From: Ceraceosorus guamensis
Taxonomy: Eukaryota > Basidiomycota > Exobasidiomycetes > Ceraceosorales > Ceraceosoraceae
NCBI RefSeq assembly: GCF_003144195.1
Contig: NW_020290006.1
Location: 186,001-250,000, forward strand
Direction of reading: 5' to 3'
DNA: 64,000 bases
The position numbers and the translations under genes were made by a program. Below are positions 49,628 through 60,490 of this stretch, one piece after another. Under the pieces are notes generated by a model. The model had not been told where the DNA came from, ran no database searches, and saw only the letters and a list, made by a program, of their open reading frames with translations. How positions within the stretch are numbered: position 1 is the stretch's first letter; every line of letters starts with the position of its first letter.

Positions 49628-50136
49628 TCTCGCTTCGAGATATCATTAACGACTTCCTTGTTTCCCGATCGTGAAACCGTGGCTACCTGACTCTACTGTA
49701 AAGCCGCCGCAATCCTATAACGCATCCGTCATCCATCGCCGTCACGACACGTATCCCGCACTAAAGTTCACCGTACCTGTCCCCCTGAACCCCGCCTCTA
49801 CCGTGTACTCTTCAACTCCAACGTCACTGAAATGATTTGATGACCACTTGTAAGACGTGACTGCTGGCCAACGCTGAGGGAGGTTCTTGACACTGATATT
49901 CGAAACGGCCGCTCAGAAGGGCCTGGGAAGCCCAAGATTGCGGTCAAGTCAACGGGATGATCGTTCACATTTCCATTGGCTTCTCATCATGGCGCGATGC
50001 CTCGCGAGGCGCAGGGACGTCCAGAGTGCGAATTTTCTGTCATTGAATTGCTGCGCGCGAACGCAGCAAGCCTTGCAAAACATGACGAGGAGCGACACGT
50101 GCGAGCAAGCATCAAATGTTGCTGGTAGCGAGCGCT
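49628..50136. other. short intergenic region between convergent genes
   Basis: Contains the 3' ends of KHA1 and the DUF3445 gene. No gene or repeat of note. Confidence 0.5.
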
Positions 50137-52079
50137 TCAAGCAAATGGGAAAGCCTTGTCAGCTCTTGCGCGTTCCGTCTCAAACGCCGCCGCATCGATT
50201 TCCCAGTCCCGTATCAGGCCAGCGTCGATCTGATCCCGATGCGCCTCGTCCAAATACCGCAAAGCAAGATCTCTGTACATCTCTGCCCCTTTATACTTGG
50301 CCGTAGCTTCAGGCCATTCCCTCATGCTCGAAGCCAATCTACCGGGCACGCCAGCTTCTTTGGCAAATTCAGTGATGGGCGTGAGGTAGGTTCGGATGGT
50401 GAAGACGATGGCTCCAGAACGAGGTAGTCGACGCAAGGTTTGCCGCTCTGCTCTCATGCAGATGCTTGCTGGATCCGTCGCTACTTGGGGACCTTTGAAA
50501 GCGTCCACCACCACCACCTCTTCCTCCTCCTCCTTCGCTTTGCAGTCCAGAGCTGCATCTGACTTGGCGTCGACGCGTCCAGTCGTCTCGGAACTCGCAG
50601 CGCGGGGCCCTTTGAGCATTTGATCGAATATCTCCTCAGGTCCATTGGTGGTGTGGCTCCAACTGAGTTCCGACCGATCGTACAATTCTCGACACAGCTC
50701 ATCCGCTCTCATAGAGCTCGACGTTCGACCAGATATCGGCGCGCACCTCTTGTCGTCAGGCGGCAAGACGTCCGGAATCAGCTCGCCAGAGAGCAGGGCA
50801 GGAATGGCTTCCGTGTCACAGATCTGAAAGAAAAAGTTATCGATCCTTTCTGCAAATCAAGGAAGCTCCTGAGTCAGAATCGTCTTGGAGCTCGAAGCCA
50901 AGCGAGCGACGCACCAATGGGTTTGTCCGGCCTGAGCTTGGAGAAGAATCGGTCCATTGGATCCCGCACTGGTCCGAATGGTAGATAAGATTAGCTTTGG
51001 CTGTGACGCGTCACGAGCGGGGCTCCTCCTCCTCACGCTTCTCGTCGTACTGTGGCACGCCGCCCCTCGTATGAATTTCGCGGAGGGGCAGACCAAGCTT
51101 ATCCTTCAGGGTCCAGAATCCAGCTGTACAGATGGACCTAGCACACAACGATTTGAGCGTGGAGCGGGCACGTCAGTTCGGCGCCAACCCAAACGGCTGC
51201 TACGTGACCAAAAGTCCAGCATAGCACTCACCCACCGATTAGTCTATGAGCATTTAGCGGGGCTTTCTCGCTCTGATATCCTGCTCTTTCTTCATCTGTC
51301 AAAGGTGTCTCTCTCAGGAGGGCCAGATCATCCGGCACGAGCTCTCCTGCAACTCGCATAGCCTCATCTGCTCCTTCTCCGAAAGGGCCAAGGTCTTCAA
51401 GCAGCCAAGTCTTGGCCTCAAGACCGCACTCAGGCAGCGCATTCCTCGTGATGCTGCGTACGTCAAATCCGTCGTTTCTTCGTTCGGAGCCGCGAGGCTC
51501 GACGCGGAAAAGGGAGGGATACCGACAAGCCAGGTAGGCAGATATCGCTCGAGCCAGCTCCAAGGCTGCTAGCTCGTTCAAGAAGTCACCTTCTCGAAGG
51601 CACGCACTGCTTGGCAGTATCTTGTAGCATCGTGAGCCATACACTGCGTGCCGAGCTTCTCGTAGCCGAATGTATGCAGGGTAGCTCTTATGCAGCGAGA
51701 GCCACTGCGTAGGGTTGAGAGGTTTGATTCCCACTGATACGACCGCGAGATGGGCAGAGGCGTGAGCAAGCCCCAATATTTTGTCCATTCGCATTGTGGT
51801 ACCATGACGCGCATACTCACTGGTCAGACGGTGCTTGCCCCATCTGAAAGGTCTGAGCGCCAAGTCTTCGGCCATTTTCAACTCGAAACCCGGCTCTGGA
51901 TCTGGCAAAGACCATGCTCGGTATCCGACGGGAAGAGCAGGCACGGGAATGGTGCGCTGAAGTCTACTCCATTTCCAAGCTTCTCGACCGAGCGCAAGGA
52001 CGAGAGCTGACAGTGCGCACAGCAGAGCGAACTGAATATTGTCCATGTCAGTGCCGTCCGTGCGGAGATTTCGAGTCAA
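50137..52079 (-). CDS. DUF3445 / haem-dependent oxidative N-demethylase-like protein
   Basis: Member of the DUF3445 (HODM) family. Some members are haem proteins that oxidatively demethylate dimethylamine; the fungal role is not established. Exons 52079-51821, 51733-51232, 51137-51037, 50968-50915 and 50849-50137, about 542 residues. The intron joins restore family motifs: RLT-MGIKPLNPTQWL, then HRLIGG-SICTAGFWTLKDKLGL and IHTRGGVPQYDEK, then DRFFSKLRPDKPIERIDNFFFQICD, and finally MRAERQTLRRLPRSGAIVF with TIRTYLTPI and PGRLASSMREWPE. A single N-terminal hydrophobic helix (IQFALLCALSALVLALG) suggests membrane anchoring. A Glu/Val-rich low-complexity insertion (EEEEEVVVV) precedes the RxERQTLRRLP motif. 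Translation may begin at 52079 or at the second Met, 52046. Confidence 0.87.
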
Positions 52080-53277
52080 TGGAGGTAGTTGATGCTAAAA
52101 TTGCAGCCCTGTCTGGGCAGTAGGCTGACAGGCCTCCCTGGGCTGGAATTGAAGTGTCACTGGGTGAGGTTGTAGTGTACGCTTGCCCGGACGTTGGGAA
52201 CGAGAGCTTTGATCTGAAAAGTATCGAGGGAGGGTCGTGAGGAGAGCGGATGGCTGGCACGACTAGATAGACTTGCAGGTAGAGCAGATAGAGTGTCGTA
52301 GCGAAAGGTGCTCGCTGTGTGCTTGAGTCAAGGCAAAGTGACCTTGAGCTGCTGTGCTCGAGTCAAAAGGGCGACAGCAGCCATGATCTCTCATCACTTC
52401 CTGAATGATCCGCGGCAAGATCAATCACGAATGACGCAGCATACACAGTCGCACGGGAAGATCACTTGCCTGAGCGGGCAGCCCTTTCGAGATCGCAATT
52501 TTGGTCGTAACTACTTCATGTCAGATGCATGCTGCTGGTGTGGGTATCTTGTTCGCGCGGGCGGCAAGAGAGCCGATGATGCTAATCTGCACTTTTGACT
52601 TCGACTCTTTCTCAAAAGACAAATATATCGGTACCGGTCCAGCCTCGATACGCGAAGGCTGATGTTGCCTGAAAAGCGGGGATTCGGCCCGCGGCTGGAT
52701 GTGTGTCTCTGTTCGAAGATAAGATATGATGATGAGGGATTATCACCTGGAGTGGGCGAGTTTGAATTCGAGAGTCGCGAGTGGTGAGTGGTGACATCCT
52801 CGACCTCTCGCGCCGTACGTGCGCATCACGGTCGGGCCGGGGCTAACGGGGAGTCGAGCCGCGGCTAAATCTGACCGCGATATGGTTACGCAAGTGCGTG
52901 CTCGCGTGTGCAGCGATGTGGCTCGACCGGCGTCCCACGCGTCGCGCGCTGGACCTCCAACCTTACATCATCAATCACCTCAAACAGGTCGATCCCAGTC
53001 AGGACAGTCATCACATTCTGATTTGTCAACTCCACGGATGTTGGGCTAATCGAGCGTTGGAGTGTACTGTGGCCCAATCACCCATTCTACCCGCGAGACT
53101 CGGACGCTCCTTACAACGTCCGCGCCCGCTGACAGTCTTGCGTGCAAGCGCTGGCGATTACCTCGCAGACCGACATCTTCGACTGGCTTCGTCGCCATCG
53201 CCTCCAGCTGAGCTGAGCTGCCTGCCGCGTGCCATCTTGCGGCGTCTCCCTCACTCCACGAGCGATCGCACCTCGAG
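52080..53277. other. divergent intergenic region
   Basis: Lies between the DUF3445 gene and the CDC26-like gene and should contain both promoters. Short GAGTC/TCACGA-type repeats occur near 52770-52800. No gene recognised. Confidence 0.5.
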
Positions 53278-53535
53278 ATGATTCGTCGACCACCCACCTC
53301 CCTGTCCTTCACTTCGGAAGACGTAGAGATGCTGAGACTGCAAAGATCAAAAGAGGTCGGAATGGATCTAACGCATCAGAGCCGAACGGAAAAGAGTGAG
53401 GATCTGGAAGAGTCATCGGACTCTTCAGCACCGCCGGACGCCTCAGAGGCTGGAATGGGCAGCACTAGAGCGGACGATAGACGGACGGTCAGCACTGCTG
53501 CTAGACATCCTGCTAGCGATGTTGCCAGACGATAG
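53278..53535 (+). CDS. CDC26: anaphase-promoting complex subunit CDC26-like
   Basis: Short single-exon frame of 85 residues. The N-terminus, MIRRPPTSLSFTSEDVEML, fits the CDC26/APC12 signature (M-[IL]-R-R-x-P-T followed by a hydrophobic-T-x-[ED]-D pattern). In known complexes this extended N-terminal peptide threads into the TPR groove of APC6 and stabilises it. The rest is acidic and disordered (KSEDLEESSDSS), as in other fungal Cdc26 proteins, which are poorly conserved beyond about 25 residues. The length suits the family. The call rests only on the N-terminal motif, so it is tentative. Confidence 0.55.
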   Translation: MIRRPPTSLSFTSEDVEMLRLQRSKEVGMDLTHQSRTEKSEDLEESSDSSAPPDASEAGMGSTRADDRRTVSTAARHPASDVARR

Positions 53536-55037
53536 GCCCTTCACTCACTGTATTGCTAAGAGGCAGATGTACTGGAACAGACAGCGAGTGGCGGGCGAGC
53601 AATGCCCGCCTGCATCAATCAGCGCTTATTCCCCACTTGCAGCCTTACTTCGAAGCGCGTCTGTCCAGACTCCGAAAGCGTCAAACTTTATTCGTCGCAG
53701 AACAGCCAGCTCACGAGGAGTTCCGTCATCCCCGCAATAGCCCCTGCGACGGTCTTCCACCCGCTACGGCAGTCGCCGAGCGTGTTCTGCATGGTTTCCT
53801 CAGCTTCGGACAGTCAGTCGCTCGACCAAGGCCCAGGCTCCTGCCACCCCATGGAGCGATCAATCTCGCTGCCCTCATCGACCTCTGCGAAGGTCGCCCC
53901 AAGAGGAAATCCGAGCGTCGTCGCAAAAGTCGAATCACAGCCAGCGCATGATCGACTGACAAGACATAGGCCAAGCAAATCATATATCGCACTTGGCGAC
54001 GTGAGCGTCTCAAAGGCCAACAAGGAGGCTACAACAATCCAGTGCCGCCAACGAAACGATCGCGTTTACAACACGAAGCTCATCGTACTGACACGCGCAC
54101 GGCGCAAGTGAGAGCCTCGGCGCGCTCGACGCATACTTGCGGAACACACGAGGGTGGTAGGAGATCTTGAGGTGTGGGGAGATGGGTAAAAGGGAAGGAG
54201 AGGCGAGCGGGAGGATTTGCGGCTTTGCGACTAGGTCCTTTTCTGCCGACTTCTGCACGCAATGCAAGGGCGCTCACGTCGTCATTTCGTGTGCCACTGC
54301 CGGTCTTGAATGTCATCGCTCAGCAAATCACTTTGGAAAGCCTGTCCAACTCAGCCGAGACCGTATCAGGCGTGACGCGGGCCAATGACTATCAGAACCC
54401 GACCAGCCTTGTTTGAATTGGGAACGTTTGGGCCACGTGGGGTGATGCTGCCTACAATGAAGCCCTCAGGCGCTGCCGCTGATCTTACTCTTGGGGGAAA
54501 ATTTGCAGCCTTGCCCGATATCGCTGGGCTGTTCGGCGCGGTCGTCGTTGAGTTTTTCATGATCTTTTACGAGTGTCTCCAAATTCATGGCGCCCAGGAG
54601 CTCTTGTCAAGACTCCTGCCAGCTCCTAGTGGCGCCACATGCCTGCTTTAGAATGACGCTCGAGGTGGAGGCTACATGTCTCGGAAGCTGAGGGTCGGCG
54701 GAGTGGATGGGGATCGTTCGGTGCGTCGCGCTCGTTCCAGTAAAGCAGAGACGTCCTCCTGCCGTCGATCTGCATAGGCGTGCATGAGCGAGACTTGTCG
54801 AATGGATCCAGCACGTCAAGTCCTCCAATTTCGCTTCTCTGCTCGATCACTATCCTCGATGATGATCGAACGTCGCACGAGAGCGCGGAGGAAAGGACAG
54901 GGGAGCCAATCCGTGCTGACCGATTGAAACGGGCGCCTCTTGGCCGAGGCAAACTCACAGGAGCCTACCGGAGGGCTGACTCGGCAATTCGGCCAAACGA
55001 AAGGGGATGCTGTCTCGGATTATGTGAAGGAAAGCAG
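53536..55037. other. intergenic region with unassigned coding-like frames
   Basis: Between the convergent CDC26-like and SNF8 genes. Several frames on both strands read plausibly as protein, for example a minus-strand stretch near 53740-54020 and a plus-strand frame at 54385-54651. None has a recognised family, and the only in-phase splices I tried would need implausibly short introns. One small gene may be hidden here. Confidence 0.3.
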
Positions 55038-55991
55038 CTACGGAGCTTTGGCTGTCATGCCCAACTGTATGCTACTCGCCGAGGTGGAAGTACCGATGGC
55101 TAAAGAGTAGTAGCGGTGAGGCCAAATCCCCTGGTCCACCCAGAGTAAGCCTTCCCTCTCCGTGGCATTTCGAAGCGCCGTTTCCGCTCTGTCCATCGTC
55201 CACGCCTCTTGCTTTCCCAAAGATGGCATGGCGGACTGTAGCGATTGAGCTGTCAAGTATGGTGTACCTTGAACATCCCGAGGTATTGACGCGGCATCTC
55301 TCGCGGCTGGTGAACCGCCATCCTGTGAGGTAAAGGCGGCTGACAAGAGCGAGAGCAGGACTGTGGTGCTGGGATCTAAAGCCTGCGGCAATGTCCTGAC
55401 ATACAAACTGCCACCAAGCGTCAGAACTTCGTAGCCGCATCCTAGCGGCTGCAAAGTCTTGAGAGCACGAAGAACATCTTCCACAGTCACTGCTGCTGCT
55501 CCCGAGCTCGCTAGGTTTGAGGTGCCGCTTGAGGTGCTGATGCTCTGGACAGTGGTGCCTGTCCTTATCCTCGTAACCGCATTACAAAGGTCTTGCATCT
55601 CCAACAAGCCCCCATTCAGGCTCCTAGAGCTGACACATATGTCGACAACTTGAACTGCCAGAGCATAAGTCCAATCGCCCAGCCCCACAGCTTCCCAGAG
55701 TTTTCCACTCTTACTGCCACCACCACCACCTCGCGAAGAACCACCAATGTCAGCTAAAGGATCCACACCCAATTTGGAACACATTTGTTGAAAACTGTGT
55801 CTGAACGATGCATCGCGAAGAATATCGTGCCTGTGACGCGTGGCGAAAGATCGAAGTGATGAGGAGAATGAGTCTAATTGGACTGTCAGCTCGGCCAGGG
55901 ATGCGGTGGATAAGTCGGAGCCTAACGATTGGTAAGAGGCAGAAGAGTGCGCGGAACGATCCAGCGCCGCTAGACCAGGCCCTCGTCTCAT
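55038..55991 (-). CDS. SNF8: ESCRT-II subunit SNF8/VPS22 (EAP30)
   Basis: Core subunit of ESCRT-II, which with Vps25 and Vps36 sorts ubiquitinated cargo into multivesicular bodies. One uninterrupted frame of 317 residues. It begins MRRGPGLAAL, the near-invariant start of the family. A helical coiled segment follows (LAELTVQLDSFSSSLRSFATRH; FRHSFQQMCSKLGVDPLA), then the winged-helix domains (LGDWTYALAVQVVDICVSSRSLNGGLLEM; VLRALKTLQPLGCGYEVLTLGGSLYVRTLP), and the end ATEREGLLWVDQG. A Gly/Ser-rich loop (GGSSRGGGGGSKSGK) replaces the usually short link before LGDWTY. The family in animals is about 255 residues, so this protein is longer mainly through loops. Confidence 0.95.
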   Translation of the reverse strand: MRRGPGLAALDRSAHSSASYQSLGSDLSTASLAELTVQLDSFSSSLRSFATRHRHDILRDASFRHSFQQMCSKLGVDPLADIGGSSRGGGGGSKSGKLWEAVGLGDWTYALAVQVVDICVSSRSLNGGLLEMQDLCNAVTRIRTGTTVQSISTSSGTSNLASSGAAAVTVEDVLRALKTLQPLGCGYEVLTLGGSLYVRTLPQALDPSTTVLLSLLSAAFTSQDGGSPAARDAASIPRDVQGTPYLTAQSLQSAMPSLGKQEAWTMDRAETALRNATEREGLLWVDQGIWPHRYYSLAIGTSTSASSIQLGMTAKAP

Positions 55992-57657
55992 CTTGACGAG
56001 AGGTCAAGGTCAAAACGTCGAGAGGTGATGTGCCAGCTCGTCGAAGAGCTGGTAGTGGTCGCCAACTTTATTGGGTCGTGCTGCCCGGAGTCGGTCTTTT
56101 TGCGTCTCGCTGTATCTGCTTGCGCACAAGTGGGAAGTAGCGACTCCATCCCTTTGCCAAGAGCTAAGGTTGTTGCAATCGTGAATGGTGAATGGCTCGA
56201 ACGTATTCAATATTCTTGATTCAGACGCTTAGACGAGCACGATGATCAGTCAAAGAGTCACGATTGCTTGGTGGTCCAAGATTCGACCTGCCGGCTAGTT
56301 CACGAGTCGAATCACGTGACTTCTACGCTACAGTCAACATCTTCCGTATGGCATTGCGCCCCGCCCAACCGCGGCTTGTTGGCTCCCAGCGTGCTTCTCT
56401 AAGGCTCAGGTCAAGTCAGAGAGGAGAGGGAGAACGTTGCTAATGGGAGGAATACAAATTCGATCACTTGAATGTCATCCTTTTATGACCGTCTTCTTCC
56501 AAGCTTCTCAGACTCATCACAATCAAGAATCGTGAATCCAGAATTGGCTTACATCGTGAAATACGAGCCTGAGTCGATCACGAATTTTGAATTGACTGGT
56601 GAATTATTGCGAACATGTAACCGCGGGGTACTCAGACTCAAGACTCGTAGCTCACCTCTAGCTGCAGCAGACTGCTGGCTGCGCATGATCGTCCCTGCGC
56701 TGTCGATGCATGGGCCCTGCATGCGCAGCGCAATGATGTCATGCGCACGGTCTCGACACGGCTCGATGTTGTGGGGTATGCGGCGGATGCGCAAGCTTCT
56801 CTTCAGCAACACCCGCCCTCCTCATCATCATCAACAGCAGTCTGGAGAAGACCCTGACGAGGGCTGCTGCCATGCGCTGCATCAGCTGTGGCGCGATGCT
56901 GCTGCTGCTGCACGGCCTTCTTGCTCCATGCAGCAGCGCCTCTTCTGATGATGGAGTTCTCTCATCCATCAAAGCTGCATGCTAGCCTCGATCGATGCTC
57001 TCGTCTCGTTTGGGAAGCTCCAAGCGCAAAAGAGTACCCACATGACAGCTGCGGCGTCAGTCGTTGACCTGTGAATACACACGTCAACGTGCGCTCAAGG
57101 ATACGTATCCCCGGGCGGATAGAGTTGGAAGATCACCTCACGCGCTTAGACGTATAGATGCTTGCAGCATGTTCGATGATGCAAGCCTAAAGCCTGGCAG
57201 CGGGGGTCGGGTCCAGAGCTCAGCTGCTACTAACAACCCAGTCAGCCACACGCAATTTCTTTCCTCGCCCTGCTGTCAAGCGTTCTTGCCCAAGGTGCAG
57301 CTCGTATACCGTAAGTGTGAGTCGTGAGTGGGATGAATGCCTGAATCGTGCGCAACAGGATGTGTCATGAGGGCGGGCGTCTTGCAAGCAAGTGCGTCAT
57401 CGACAAAGGTGCAAGGCCTGCCCGCCGCTACCCGAATCTCTGCGCCAAGCTAGAAGACGCAACACGGCTATGCTCGTCTAAGAGCAGCCAACCAACATTT
57501 CACATCCACAAATGCGTTGCCTGACCGCAGAACAGCCTTTCGCTTCTGAACCACCACCTTCGCGACTTGCAACAGCTCAGCTTTTGACGAGTCACGTATC
57601 CTTCACTGTTGATCAAGCGCATACATCCGCATACCCACACAGATCACAGTACTCAAG
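55992..57657. other. divergent intergenic region
   Basis: Lies upstream of both SNF8 (minus) and the Ish1-type gene (plus). TCACGA/GAATCAC-type short repeats cluster at about 56170-56330, and CAG/CTG-rich DNA occurs near 56.85-56.95 kb. No gene recognised. Confidence 0.5.
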
Positions 57658-59401
57658 ATGGTCTCTACACGTTTCATCACTGTTGCCGCTGTGGCGCTGA
57701 TGCTCGCCGGCTCAGCACCGCAGAACGCGGGTGTCGCCCGTGCCGATTGGATCCAGGATGCCACCTTGGGAGGACAGCGCGTGTTCCAGGCGGCTTTCGA
57801 CACCTGGACCGAGAGCGAGTGAGTAGGAGCTAGCGATCGGACACGGTTAGCTGATTAGCTGCGGGTCGACGACGTTGCTTCGAACGCGTGAACAACGGCT
57901 GCCTGCCCGCATCTGATTCGCGACCTTGTTTCATGCCTACCGAATGATTGATCGTCTCTCTGCTGGCCCTCTCACTCTTCAGCCTCCGCTCTTACCTGCT
58001 CGAGCGCGGCGTGATTGCGCCCGGCAACACGCGCGAACAGCTGGCTGTGCTCGCAAAGCAGGACTTGAGCTCCTTGGCTTCTTCCGCCTACTCTGCCACC
58101 GGCTCTGCATCCTCCGCTGCCGCAGCTGGAGCGAGCAGCATCTACAACCTGGCGTCTTCCTACCAGTCTGTGGTGAGTGAGAGGTGGAAGCAAGCTTGCA
58201 ATGGATATCTTCTTCGGCTTCTCTGTTTCTGATTCATCCATCTGTTCGTCGGGTCAGGCTTCTGCTAGCGCTTCGAGCGCATCGAAGGAAGCTTCGTCGG
58301 CTGCTTCGCGTATGAGCAAGAATGTTCCTACCGACGCGAGCTCTCTTTCATACGAGATCTCCAGCGCGGCTAGCGGTGTCAGCAAGAGCGCATCCAGCTT
58401 GCTAGCTCAAGCAAGCCAAGGTGCTGAGGATGGCGTGCACAACGGTGCTCAGTATATCTACGACTCGTGGGATGACTCTCAGATCAGAGTGAGTTGGCGA
58501 GGCAAAGGCAAAGTCGGTCTGAGGTGCTCGGACTCGTCGCTGATCGACTTGCTACTGCACTCTTCTTACCTCGCAGAGCTTCCTCGTCGAGAAGGGCGTT
58601 CTCAAGAGTCATGCTGAGCTGCGTCGTGACGAATTGATCCAGACCGTCAAGGATGGATACCTTGCCACCACCAACGCGCCTTACGAGCTTTTCTCGACGG
58701 ACTACCTCAAGCGATGGGCCCAGAACCAAGGGTTGATCCGTACGCCAGCTGAGCAGACTCGCGATGAGCTCGTCTCGCTCGCCAAGGACTTTTACTACTC
58801 TCCCACCGAGACCATCTTTGACTCTTGGAAGGATTCTGATCTCCGCCAGTACCTCATTGACAACAACGTGATCAAGTCGGACTACGAAGCTCGTCGGGAT
58901 GAGCTGGTTGGCAAGGTTCGAGACTCTTACACCGCCACTCAAGATAGCCTGACAGGCCTTTGGAGCGACTCGGACTTGAGATCCTTCCTCATCTCTCAAG
59001 GGGTGATCAAGTCTGATTACGAGGCAAAGCGCGACGAGTTGTTGGCTCTTGCGACGGACAACAAAGCTTTCAACGATCTGGTGGACACTTCGCGCGAGTA
59101 CTACACCTGGTCGGACAAGCGCATCAGGGGCTACTTGCGTTCCACTGGACTCTCCACGGAAAAGACGCCAGTCACTCGAGAGGGGCTGTTGAGAGAGTTG
59201 AGAGCTAGATACCATGCGGCTCACAAGGGCGTCTTTGGAGCGCTCAAGGAAGCGGCTAGAAACATCTTTGGTGGTGTTCAGGATGTCCACGGAAAAGCCG
59301 AACAGAACGCAAAGGTGGCTAGCGTGAGCGTGTCGAGCGCTGCGAGTGCAGCATCGGCTGCTGCTAGCAGCGCAAGCGCTCATGCTCGTGACGAGCTGTA
59401 A
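57658..59401 (+). CDS. Ish1/Msc1-type repeat protein with signal peptide and RDEL end
   Basis: Stress-linked protein of the Ish1/Msc1 family; in yeasts these sit in the ER lumen or nuclear envelope. Exons 57658-57818, 57983-58172, 58258-58488 and 58577-59401, about 468 residues. The N-terminus MVSTRFITVAAVALMLAGSA is a signal peptide. Six Ish1 modules can be read, pattern W-x-[ED]-S-[DQ]-[LI]-R-x-[FY]-L-x(3)-G-V-I: DLRSYLLERGVI, QIRSFLVEKGVL, YLKRWAQNQGLI, DLRQYLIDNNVI, DLRSFLISQGVI and RIRGYLRSTGL, each followed by a charged RDELL/VxLAKD segment. An Ala/Ser-rich region (about 80-165) separates the first two, and a second lies before the end. The protein terminates HARDEL, an ER-retrieval-type tetrapeptide, which argues for ER or perinuclear lumen. 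Molecular role is unknown. Confidence 0.9.
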
Positions 59402-60490
59402 AGGAAGGAAAGGCAATCCACGAATGTGTCCGAGCAGGTAGTGAAGTGGAATTTTCACTTTGCAGATGCCTTCAAACTTTGACTTTTTCTTTCGTCATGT
59501 CTCCCATCTCTGCTCCTCTTCTCCACACACACACACACGCGCGCGCAAGGATCGAGGTTGCACCCGCTACGAAATAACGATTTGATGATGTTGTCTCCGT
59601 TCTGCTTTCGTATCTCCCGCGCGGATAGCATGTCTTTTGAAAGTCTCACTGACTGTTTTGCTGGAGCTTTGTTTCGCCCGATCTTACCCATAGCTGCAGC
59701 GGATTTCTCGACAAGAGCTGGCCTTTGTCGAGAGCAATCGTACGGCTCGTTGCAGGGATCATCATTATGAATGGTGAACGGTCAAATTTGGGGGTTTGCG
59801 AGTGGTCTGGATGGTGACAGACCATTCGATTTTCGCGATCGTGTCATGCTGGCGTCAACACCGGGGCGCGTTGCACGCTGCAGTGTGAGTCGCGTTAGTC
59901 GCGATCTTATATAGAAGTGCAGCGGAATCAGCGACACCGCGCTAGTCTAGTGGTGCGTCAAGCGCGCGGAGTGGCCATCAGCAGTCACAGTCACGAGTTG
60001 CGGGTGTTTGGCTGTTTCGTGACTGTGACTGCTCTGCCGCAACTGCACGCATGCTGATGGTGTAGGTACCGGCGGTACTCGCACTCTTCTGACTGCAGCG
60101 TACCGGTGAACGGCGGGGCGACGAGCATGGATCAAGTGGAGGGATCCGCATGCTGGTGTCCGTGCACTGGCACTCAGCAGACACTAATGACTGCGATTGC
60201 CAATCTGAATTCAATGCTCTCACCCTTCGCTCACGGATGTCGATGGTCAGCTGCACGAGAAGCATCCTGCAGACGGGCATGAGGCATGCGTTCAACTTGT
60301 GATTCGATCGTGATGCTGCTCCATTCACATTGTGATTCGAAATGCGACGGGGCATGAAACGTCGTTCATGAGTGTGGTGATTGGGATCATCTTCTTCCAT
60401 CATCAACCTCATGCCGGCTACACAACCCCCACCCCTACCTCCCGCTCTCTCGTCCACAAAACATTGCTTGCCCGCGAGCATCGAGGCGAA
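59402..60490. other. intergenic region upstream of the dipeptidase
   Basis: Holds a CA/CG dinucleotide repeat at 59524-59546, a TATA-like TTATATAG near 59908, and TCACGA repeats near 59985-60030. No gene recognised. Confidence 0.5.
59524..59546 (+). repeat. (CA)n(CG)n dinucleotide microsatellite
   Basis: A perfect CA run that passes directly into a CG run, in the 3' flank of the Ish1-type gene. Confidence 0.85.

Noticed and set aside
54253-54316. Short minus-strand exon MTFKTGSGTRNDD joined to a coding-like frame
   Set aside because: The splice would need a 25-base intron, shorter than any credible intron in this window.
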